From: Pseudomonas brassicacearum
GTDB taxonomy: Bacteria; Pseudomonadota; Gammaproteobacteria; Pseudomonadales; Pseudomonadaceae
Assembly (NCBI RefSeq): GCF_000585995.1
Contig: NZ_CP007410.1
Coordinates: 2,569,430-2,633,429, forward strand
DNA length: 64,000 nucleotides
Direction of reading: 5' to 3'
In this document: piece after piece, positions 57,440 through 64,000 of the stretch
Numbering within the stretch: the first letter of the stretch is position 1
Layout of the letters: the number at the start of each line of letters is the position of its first letter
Made by a program: the position numbers and the translations under genes
The notes under the pieces: model-generated
What the model was told of the DNA's origin: nothing
What the model saw: only the letters and a program-made list of their open reading frames with translations
Database searches by the model: none

Positions 57440-57527
57440 GTGGGAGCGGGCTTGCTCGCGAAGGCGTCGTGTCAGTCACCATTGATGTCGATTGATGCAT
57501 CGTCTTCGCGAGCAAGCCCGCTCCCAC
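57440..57527. repeat. REP pair, GTGGGAGCGGGC type
   Basis: Inward-facing arms directly after the cdaR stop. Confidence 0.9.
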
Positions 57528-57573
57528 AGTTGATCTCTGTTGTACGCAGCTCTTGAGTTCATAACAGGCCCCT

Positions 57574-57597
57574 GTGGGAGCGAGCTTGCTCGCGATG
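57574..57597. repeat. Single REP arm, GTGGGAGCGAGC type
   Basis: One unpaired left arm ending CTCGCGAT, about 45 bases after the preceding REP pair. The remaining ~145 bases to glxK hold its promoter region; I see nothing else there. Confidence 0.85.
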
Positions 57598-57741
57598 AGG
57601 CCATATCATTCAACAACTATCACCCCGCCAAACCGGTGTTTGTGAAATTGAACAATAATGCCCGGTGTCTTTTGTGCGGCTGACCGGCGTCATGGCGCCG
57701 GTCAGCTGGCAGCATGCAGTGCATCGGAACCGGAGAATAAT

Positions 57742-58914
57742 ATGAAAATAGTCATCGCCCCCGACTCGTTCAAGGACAGCCTCAGCGCCCAGGGCGTTGC
57801 CGATGCCATTGCCCAAGGGCTATCCCAGGTCTGGCCGGATGCCCAGTTGATCAAGTGCCCGATGGCCGATGGCGGGGAAGGGACGGTGGAGTCGGTGCTG
57901 GCCGCCTGCAACGGTGAGTGGCGCTGCATTCGGGTCCGCGGCCCTCTGGGCGCGCCCGTCGAGGCGCGCTGGGGTTGGTTGGCCGACAGCCGCACCGCGA
58001 TCATCGAGATGGCCGAAGCCAGCGGTCTGCAATTGGTGCCTCCCGGGCAACGCGATGCCTGTTCCAGCAGCACCTATGGCACCGGCGAGTTGATTCGCGC
58101 CGCCCTCGATGAAGGCGCCGGGCGGGTGATCCTGGCGATCGGCGGCAGTGCCACCAACGATGCCGGTGCCGGTGCGATGCAGGCCCTGGGCGTGGTCTTG
58201 CTGGATGAGCACGGCCAACCCCTCCCACCCGGCGGCCTGGCCCTGGCGAACCTGTCGCGCATTGACTTGGCCGACCTGGATCCGCGCCTGGCCCAGGTCA
58301 GTTTCGAGATCGCCGCCGATGTCGATAACCCGCTGTGCGGGCCCCATGGCGCGTCGGCGGTTTTCGGTCCGCAGAAGGGCGCCTCGGCCCAGCAGGTGCA
58401 GGCACTGGACCGGGCCCTGGGGCACTTCGCCGAACACTGCGCCCAAGCCTTGAACAAGGATGTCCGCGACGAGCCAGGCAGTGGCGCCGCCGGTGGCCTG
58501 GGGTTCGCGGCCAAGGCATTTCTGGGGGCACAGTTTCGTACCGGTGTGGACGTCGTCGCCCAATTGACCGGGCTGGCCGATGCGGTTCGTGGCGCCGACC
58601 TGGTGATCACCGGCGAAGGCCGTTTCGATGCCCAGACCCTGCGCGGCAAAACCCCCTTTGGCGTGGCCCGCATCGCCCGCGAGCGAGGCGTACCGGTGGT
58701 GGTCATCGCCGGCACGTTGGGGGAGGGCTACCAGGCGCTGTATGAACACGGCATCGACGCCGCCTTTGCCCTGGCCAGCGGGCCGATGACCTTGCAAGAG
58801 GCCTGTACCGATGCCCCGCGCCTGCTGAGCGAGCGAGCCCAGGACATTGCGCGGCTTTGGCGGGCGGCGCACCCTCGCCATGGGGAAGTGACAGGCGCGG
58901 CTAGGACGCAGTGA
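57742..58914 (+). CDS. glxK: Glycerate 2-kinase
   Basis: A 390-residue GarK/GlxK-family kinase beginning MKIVIAPDSFKDSLSAQGVA, with GGSATNDAGAGAMQALG and the C-terminal GEGRFDAQTLRGKTP motif. It phosphorylates glycerate to 2-phosphoglycerate, the last step of glucarate/glyoxylate use. GGAG lies 7-10 bases upstream of the start. It is downstream of cdaR in the same direction. Confidence 0.92.
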   Translation: MKIVIAPDSFKDSLSAQGVADAIAQGLSQVWPDAQLIKCPMADGGEGTVESVLAACNGEWRCIRVRGPLGAPVEARWGWLADSRTAIIEMAEASGLQLVPPGQRDACSSSTYGTGELIRAALDEGAGRVILAIGGSATNDAGAGAMQALGVVLLDEHGQPLPPGGLALANLSRIDLADLDPRLAQVSFEIAADVDNPLCGPHGASAVFGPQKGASAQQVQALDRALGHFAEHCAQALNKDVRDEPGSGAAGGLGFAAKAFLGAQFRTGVDVVAQLTGLADAVRGADLVITGEGRFDAQTLRGKTPFGVARIARERGVPVVVIAGTLGEGYQALYEHGIDAAFALASGPMTLQEACTDAPRLLSERAQDIARLWRAAHPRHGEVTGAARTQ

Positions 58915-58938
58915 TCGTTCCCACGCTGGGAACGATCA
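58912..58938. terminator. Perfect hairpin overlapping the glxK stop codon
   Basis: TGATCGTTCCCA (58912-58923), whose first three bases are the stop codon, pairs perfectly with TGGGAACGATCA (58927-58938) around CGC. There is no T-tract. It may act as a terminator, an RNA-end stabiliser, or be a dispersed repeat of the GTTCCCACGC kind. Confidence 0.6.
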
Positions 58939-59240
58939 AGCAATGGCCAGCGCCGCCGGTGTGGCGCTGGAGCAAAGCGGCCCACGAACTGTCGCGCCTG
59001 GCGGTGGGGTTGAATGCGATGGTGGCATGTAGCAATGCGCTTTCAGATACGCCTTGGTAACCCCTGCGCCATAGGTCAATTCCTCATCGATCACGGCTTT
59101 GACCGGTGTCTGGCTATGGCTGCTCAGGGCATGAAAGACCTTCAACGGCGATAACCTCCCGACATCCGCTGCGCGATTCGTCATTGGTGGTGTGCGGATA
59201 GTTGCCTCTCGATTAAATGTCCGGTTGCGAGCCAGCGCTA
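58939..59240. other. Intergenic region, no gene recognised
   Basis: About 300 bases between the glxK hairpin and the dyad upstream of aruH. A leftward open frame (58936-59286) exists but reads like low-complexity non-coding sequence and lacks a ribosome site. I see no convincing gene. Confidence 0.5.
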
Positions 59241-59256
59241 CTGTCAGACCTGACAG
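59241..59256. promoter_or_regulatory. 16-bp dyad operator upstream of aruH
   Basis: CTGTCAGACCTGACAG, a CTGTCA-N4-TGACAG dyad 85 bases before the aruH start. The same arms and spacing recur at 60672-60687. The CT-N12-AG outline also resembles LuxR-family boxes. A shared regulator is inferred. Confidence 0.55.
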
Positions 59257-59340
59257 GTCATACCGATGTGTGGGTGCGACTGGCATAAGTGATCGATTGA
59301 TATAAGGTTGAGTCAGCCATATACCTGACAGGAGAACGGG

Positions 59341-60522
59341 ATGCGCTTTTCAGCCTTGACCCAAAGGATTACCGGCGACGGTGCCGCTGCCTGGCAGATT
59401 CACGACCGGGCGCTGGCCCTGCGCGAGCAGGGCATGGATGTACTGCTGTTGTCAGTGGGCGATCCGGACTTCGACACGCCGCGCTCCATCGTTGACGCCG
59501 CCGTCGCCAGCCTGCGGGCCGGCGAGACTCATTATTCAGACGTCCGTGGCTTGTACACCTTGCGTGCCAGCATCGCCCGGCGTCATCGCCAGCGCTGCGG
59601 CCAGTCGGTGGGTGCCGAGCATGTGACCGTGCTGCCGGGGGCGCAGTGCGCGGTGTATGCGGTCGCGCAATGCCTGCTCAATCCCGGGGATGAAGTCATC
59701 ATCGCCGAGCCGATGTATGTCACCTATGAAGCGGTGTTCGGCGCCTGCGGGGCGACAGTGGTGCCAGTGGCGGTGCGCCCGGAAAACGCTTTTCGGGTCG
59801 AACCGGCCGATGTGGCTCGACTGATTACCCCGCGGACCCGTGCGATGCTACTCAACAGCCCGAACAACCCGTCTGGCGCGAGCCTGCCGATGTCGACCTG
59901 GCAAGGCTTGGCGCGGCTGTGCATTGAACATGACTTGTGGCTGATCAGTGACGAGGTCTACAGCGATCTGCTGTACGAAGGCGAGCACATCAGCCCAGCC
60001 AGCCTGCCGGGCATGGCCGAGCGCACAGCGACGATCAACAGCTTGTCCAAGTCCCACGCCATGACCGGTTGGCGCATTGGTTGGGCCATCGGGCCTGAAC
60101 CCTTGGCCGAACATCTGGCGAACCTGTCGTTGTGCATGCTGTTCGGCCTGCCGGACTTCGTGCAGCGCGCCGCCCAGGTGGCGCTGGAGCAGGATTTGCC
60201 TGAGGTGGCGCAGATGCACGAGGAATATCGCCAGCGCCGGGACCTGGTCTGCGCCATGCTCGATGACTGCCCGGGCCTCAAGCCGGTGCGGCCCGACGGT
60301 GGCATGTTCGTGATGGTCGACGTGCGCCAGACCGGCCTCGACGCCCAGGGGTTTGCCGAGCGACTGCTGGTCGGCTACGGCGTGTCGGTGCTGGCCGGCG
60401 AGGCATTCGGGCCCAGTGCGGCGGGGCATATCCGGATTGGATTGGTGGTCGATCAGGTGAAGCTGGCGGATGCATGCAGGCGGATTGCCTCGTGTGCCGC
60501 TGAGTCCTTACAACGGCGCTGA
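59341..60522 (+). CDS. aruH: Arginine:pyruvate transaminase AruH-like
   Basis: A 393-residue class I/II PLP aminotransferase with the cofactor Lys in NSLSKSHAMTGWRIGW and the Asn/Asp residues in NSPNNPSGAS and WLISDEVYSDLL. Length and sequence are close to P. aeruginosa AruH, which starts the arginine transaminase pathway by making 2-ketoarginine. The pathway partner aruI is not visible nearby. ACAGGAGA precedes the start. Confidence 0.85.
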   Translation: MRFSALTQRITGDGAAAWQIHDRALALREQGMDVLLLSVGDPDFDTPRSIVDAAVASLRAGETHYSDVRGLYTLRASIARRHRQRCGQSVGAEHVTVLPGAQCAVYAVAQCLLNPGDEVIIAEPMYVTYEAVFGACGATVVPVAVRPENAFRVEPADVARLITPRTRAMLLNSPNNPSGASLPMSTWQGLARLCIEHDLWLISDEVYSDLLYEGEHISPASLPGMAERTATINSLSKSHAMTGWRIGWAIGPEPLAEHLANLSLCMLFGLPDFVQRAAQVALEQDLPEVAQMHEEYRQRRDLVCAMLDDCPGLKPVRPDGGMFVMVDVRQTGLDAQGFAERLLVGYGVSVLAGEAFGPSAAGHIRIGLVVDQVKLADACRRIASCAAESLQRR

Positions 60523-60632
60523 AGTTTTACAAATTCAATACACGCTCTTGTAGCGTATTCAAAAAGAGCCCCCATCCAGCAAGGGCGATGTCCGCATGCA
60601 AAGTGCGTTCATTTACAAGAGCTGAGATATTG

Positions 60633-60662
60633 CCGTTCGGTGCCTACTAAGGCGACGAACGG
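60633..60662. other. Hairpin upstream of the repeat-protein genes
   Basis: CCGTTCG (60633-60639) pairs with CGAACGG (60656-60662); an inner GCC/GGC pairs across a small internal loop. It lies 10 bases before the second dyad and 111 bases after aruH. No T-tract follows. Confidence 0.5.
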
Positions 60663-60671
60663 TATCCGCAC

Positions 60672-60687
60672 CTGTCAACTCTGACAG
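60672..60687. promoter_or_regulatory. Second copy of the 16-bp dyad, upstream of the repeat-protein gene
   Basis: CTGTCAACTCTGACAG has the same CTGTCA-N4-TGACAG arms and spacing as the site upstream of aruH. It lies 125 bases before the start of the first ELYW-repeat gene. Confidence 0.55.
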
Positions 60688-60811
60688 TATTCAATCGGCC
60701 GGATAAAGAGTCGAATAGATTTTACTTGGGTTCTGCCATGTAGACCCGAGATGAACTACGCATCCTCAGTGCGGCGCCGATAATCTCATTCATCGCGAGT
60801 TGGAGTGGCAG

Positions 60812-62773
60812 GTGAGCGAATCGAAAGAGAGCAAAGACTCGGGTGAAAGAGAAAGGCCTCTGATGCGCAAAAGAAGCCCGATATTGGCTGACCTGAAGAA
60901 ATTATCGATTCCCTTGATTATTGACGACAGTGATCCAGAAGGGCTCCTTCCCACAGGATCGCAGAATCAATCGTTACCTGTCGACGTGCCCGAGCGATGG
61001 CCAGAATTTGCGATTGCCGGTGAAGAAGACATTATCGAACTGTACTGGGAACGTCCCAATAATAGGACTGGCGTGCCCGTGCATACAGTTACACTTCCAG
61101 GTCCCATTACAGAGGATATGTTTCCCTATCCTCTGGAAGTACCGAAAAACAATCTTCAACCCGATGGTCGCTTCGAGATCTGGTACGAAGTTGTCATTAC
61201 TGGTGGTGGCCCGGGGGCGCCTTCCGAACATCGATTCGTGACGGTGGATAGCCAACCGCCCAGTTACGATAAACAACTTGAGGCATTACTGTTCCCCAGT
61301 AATCTGCCGGGGAACGTTATCACCGCCGAGTATCTTCAGAACAATAATGACAAGGTCGAGTTTCGCCTTCCTTTGCCCATCTACACCGGCGCGGCGGATC
61401 GTGATGTGATTGAGTTGTACTGGTCGCCAACGAACCCACCCACAGAGAGTTTTGTCACCACGAAGACGGTTCTTCAGGCAGAGATCGATGCCGGAGACAT
61501 TCGTGTGGATTTAGAGGGCGACGACATTCGTGCGCCGAACCAGAATGGCACCTTCCATGCCTTTTACAAAGTTCGGGATCGTGCCGGAAACGAAACGCTG
61601 ACCTATTCGAAGCCTGCCACTGGGACCGTGTCCCTCATACCTTGGCCTAGCCGGCTCCCGCCGCCCACCGTGCCTCTGCACGACGATGATAACCTCGTGC
61701 ACCGGGCCGATGCGCGGGCGCAGGTGCAGGCGGTCGTTGATAATATTCCCCCTCCGTTGCAACCCGATGATCAGATCGAACTGCTATGGGACGGGGTTGC
61801 GCTGCCCCGGCGCGACGCTGTTCTTCCGTTGCACATACCGGTGCCCTGGAGTGTATTGATCGCTAATGGGCCAGGGCCTTCGGTGGTCAAGGTGGGGTAC
61901 AACTTCATTCGTAATGGTGGTTCGCGTCCCTCGGAAGAAGCCGATATCAACATCAATTTCACGGTTGCGGGTCAGGACCATCCCAATGCACCGGCGTTGC
62001 TTAACTCCCTTTTACCGCTCATCGATATAGTGGGCGGTTCGGGCGTGCCCAATGTGCTGTTGCCCACTGACCGGGCTTCTCCGGTGATCCCGAAGCTGAA
62101 ACTTTATCAGGCGCCGAATCCAGGGGAGCTGCTTGAACTCTACTGGGGCCAATACAATGGAGCCGTCGCCACTTATACCGTGCAGGCAGGGGATGTCGAA
62201 GGCGCGGAAGTTTCGTTCTCCGCCGTATCCTGGGACGTAATCGACACAGAACCCAATAACACGAGATTGCCGGTTTACTACACCACCAGTAACGGGGTGA
62301 ATGAACAGCAATCCGAAAATACTTATGTGCGAGTTCAAGTCACCACCATCGATGATTTGCCTGCACCGATTTTTGAAGATGCCGATGGTTTTGGTTATAT
62401 CGGTTGCGAAGATAAACCGTGGGAAGGGATTCGGGTTCGCATCAAATTCGACAGCGGTCATTTTGCAACAGGCGACCAGATCCTGGTGTTCTGGCAAGGC
62501 TATCGAGCATTCAATTCCACCGATCCAATTGCGGAAACCTACGGCGAGTTTCCGCAAGAGATAAGGCCTGAGCATATTCGTGACGGTTTTGTCGACGTCT
62601 GGATCCGGCCCTTCGATCCTTACATAAAACTGGTGTCGCGAGGATCGTGGGGCGCCTATTACACACTGACCAAAACGGATGGACAGTTTGGCACTTCTCC
62701 GGCACCCGAAAATTTAAAGATCGTTGAAACCGTTACGGAAGAACTGTGTGCCGCTTCTAGACATGAGGATTGA
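60812..62773 (+). CDS. Large repeat protein of unknown function (ELYW-type beta modules)
   Basis: A 653-residue protein with no signal peptide and no enzyme motif that I recognise. About five modules of roughly 110-130 residues each contain a D-x-I-E-L-x-W strand: EDIIELYW, DVIELYW, DQIELLW, ELLELYW and DQILVFW. These are followed by segments such as GTFHAFYKVRDRAGNET that look like Ig-like beta sandwiches. GTG 60812 is chosen behind GGAG; a TTG four codons upstream is possible. GC content is visibly lower than in neighbouring genes, suggesting later acquisition. A second gene of the same design follows. Cell-surface or toxin-accessory roles are guesses only. Confidence 0.75.
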   Translation: MSESKESKDSGERERPLMRKRSPILADLKKLSIPLIIDDSDPEGLLPTGSQNQSLPVDVPERWPEFAIAGEEDIIELYWERPNNRTGVPVHTVTLPGPITEDMFPYPLEVPKNNLQPDGRFEIWYEVVITGGGPGAPSEHRFVTVDSQPPSYDKQLEALLFPSNLPGNVITAEYLQNNNDKVEFRLPLPIYTGAADRDVIELYWSPTNPPTESFVTTKTVLQAEIDAGDIRVDLEGDDIRAPNQNGTFHAFYKVRDRAGNETLTYSKPATGTVSLIPWPSRLPPPTVPLHDDDNLVHRADARAQVQAVVDNIPPPLQPDDQIELLWDGVALPRRDAVLPLHIPVPWSVLIANGPGPSVVKVGYNFIRNGGSRPSEEADININFTVAGQDHPNAPALLNSLLPLIDIVGGSGVPNVLLPTDRASPVIPKLKLYQAPNPGELLELYWGQYNGAVATYTVQAGDVEGAEVSFSAVSWDVIDTEPNNTRLPVYYTTSNGVNEQQSENTYVRVQVTTIDDLPAPIFEDADGFGYIGCEDKPWEGIRVRIKFDSGHFATGDQILVFWQGYRAFNSTDPIAETYGEFPQEIRPEHIRDGFVDVWIRPFDPYIKLVSRGSWGAYYTLTKTDGQFGTSPAPENLKIVETVTEELCAASRHED

Positions 62774-62878
62774 AAATCTACGAGCTTCTTGATGTCGGGC
62801 TCGTTGGAAAGGCAATGGGTAGTCAGTATTTTAGCTATTCATGGATATATCTGATTGATATCTACCGGAGCTGAAAAA

Positions 62879-64000
62879 ATGAATGACCAGACCAAAAGCA
62901 AGTTGACTGCTGCGCAGGCTCGCCAGGCCTACAATACGTGGTATTTGCATGAACGATCCAAGCAACTAGCAGATAAGTTGGATCCGATAATTATTCCGGA
63001 CTATTTTCCTGGATTCCCCGAATACACAGGGTATGTACCTCGGAGGCTGCAGGAAAAAGATCTTGAATTGCAGGTCGAGGAATGGCCAGAGCCAGCCGGA
63101 AATAACGAGACAGATGTACTCAGGATTTACGTCAGGCCCAAAGGGAGCGAAGAGTGGGGAGAGCCTACGGATACGCATGACGCTGTCGGGCCATTTCTTC
63201 CTGGCGACTTTCCCTATGATACCACCGTCGATGCTTCCGCTTTTGCAGAGGAAGGGACTTACGAGCTGATGTACACCGTATCGATCGAGTCGGGAGACAC
63301 TTCGGAATCTGATATAGCGGAGCTCCATATCGATAAGACTCCGCCCAATGACAATCAATCAGCTGTTGCTTTGGAGTTCCGAGATCAGGAGGCTAAAGAC
63401 AGCGGGTTGACCAGGGCCTACCTGGACAGTGTCCGTACGACAGGCGTGCCTATGATCGTACCTGGTTATACAGGCCGACGTAATCAGGATCAGATCGAAG
63501 TTTACATTAAGGTAGAAGAGGACATTGTTCCGAAACTGATATTTGATGAGGTGATTCCTAATAATCGGATAATTTGGATCCCGGTTATAGTCTTCATGGG
63601 TAAAGAAGATGGACTGCTGGCTATAAGGTTCAAGCTGAAAGATATCGTGGGTAATGTCGGTCCGGAATCGGTGCCTCTCGAAACTCATCTGCTGCTGCTT
63701 GATCCTCCTGTTGGGCCGTTCCGTCCCTTGAGAGTGCCGCTAGCGGAAGACGCCAAGACATTGATTGATCTGGCCGACGTTCGAGCGGGCGTCCGGGCCT
63801 TGGTGCCGCTCTATACAAACCACGGAAAGAACGATCGTATTTACCTGACGTGGGGCACGCATACGGCCCGTTTTCCCCACAGGGTAGGAATTAGTCCATC
63901 AGACCCAATCATTATTGACGTAAGCGATACTGAACTGATCGAACCGGATTACGGTGCCGCGACTGGCGAAAAACCGACGGCCGTTACCTATCAGATAGTA
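62879..64000 (+). CDS. Second ELYW-type repeat protein (C-terminus beyond the window)
   Basis: ATG 62879, behind GGAG (62867-62870), opens a frame of 374 codons that runs off the window end. It begins MNDQTKSKLTAAQARQAYNT, again without a signal peptide. At least three modules are visible: DVLRIYVRP, DQIEVYIKVEED and DRIYLTWGTH, each followed by GTYELMYTV- or RFKLKDIVGN-like strands. It is 105 bases after the first repeat gene and probably in one operon with it. The two proteins share layout but little direct sequence. Confidence 0.75.
   Translation, partial: MNDQTKSKLTAAQARQAYNTWYLHERSKQLADKLDPIIIPDYFPGFPEYTGYVPRRLQEKDLELQVEEWPEPAGNNETDVLRIYVRPKGSEEWGEPTDTHDAVGPFLPGDFPYDTTVDASAFAEEGTYELMYTVSIESGDTSESDIAELHIDKTPPNDNQSAVALEFRDQEAKDSGLTRAYLDSVRTTGVPMIVPGYTGRRNQDQIEVYIKVEEDIVPKLIFDEVIPNNRIIWIPVIVFMGKEDGLLAIRFKLKDIVGNVGPESVPLETHLLLLDPPVGPFRPLRVPLAEDAKTLIDLADVRAGVRALVPLYTNHGKNDRIYLTWGTHTARFPHRVGISPSDPIIIDVSDTELIEPDYGAATGEKPTAVTYQIV

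Noticed and set aside
58911..59060. GTG frame overlapping the glxK stop, reading a HAMP-like HELSRLAVGLNAMV segment
   Set aside because: About 49 codons only, overlapping the hairpin; the similarity to receptor HAMP sequence is too short to call a remnant.
58936..59286. Leftward open frame of 116 codons between glxK and aruH
   Set aside because: Low-complexity sequence, no ribosome site, starts inside the dyad region and ends inside the glxK hairpin. No family resemblance.

Overview
The window looks like a chromosomal segment of a fluorescent-group Pseudomonas. The evidence is the high-GC coding sequence, about fifteen REP/REPIN loci of types common in that group, an MvaT/MvaV-type H-NS protein, and close resemblance of many proteins to pseudomonad versions (Hpd, AruH, GalU, ArsH, CalA-like dehydrogenase). 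I see no rRNA, tRNA, CRISPR array, prophage or insertion sequence. The organism assignment is inference.

Layout. 1-784: N-terminal part of an ABC permease, cut by the window edge. 1372-12518: a V4R-type sigma-54 activator divergent from a six-gene operon with a good -24/-12 promoter. The operon encodes an aryl-aldehyde dehydrogenase, a CalA-like alcohol dehydrogenase, a DUF1302 outer-membrane protein broken by a one-base frameshift, a DUF1329 protein, a YCF48/Asp-box protein and an RND/MMPL exporter. Together these look like an uptake/oxidation/export unit for an aromatic alcohol or ester. 12658-21356: a complete leftward chemosensory cluster (mcp-cheY-STAS-cheA-mcp-cheW-cheR-cheD-cheB) with overlapping stops and starts. 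21599-30483: MATE transporter, HAD phosphatase, PpnN, DUF3087, arsC-arsH, DUF1264 lipoprotein, KGG stress protein, ClpP-like protein and topoisomerase IB.

30725-33292: modABC under a perfect ModE-like operator. 33468-38501: nitronate monooxygenase, a GyrI-like protein, an alkylation-damage operon (2OG oxygenase, alkB, ada) whose Ada lacks three of four N-terminal zinc cysteines, and a DUF1883 pair. 38700-40040: small lipoproteins and hypotheticals. 40275-47101: galU, gor, ahpC, ahpF, gloA, a secreted protein and mvaV, most closed by clear intrinsic terminators. 47307-54608: CSS-EAL phosphodiesterase, LysR regulator, DMT transporters, hpd with a short upstream ORF, and an aldo/keto reductase. 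54804-58914: an anion-symporter/CdaR/glycerate kinase group for sugar-acid use.

59341-64000: aruH, followed by two large proteins of lower GC and unknown function (the second cut by the window edge), each built from repeated modules around a D-x-I-E-L-Y-W signature. The same 16-bp dyad, CTGTCA-N4-TGACAG, lies upstream of aruH and upstream of the first repeat protein. This end of the window is the least explained part and the best candidate for something undescribed.
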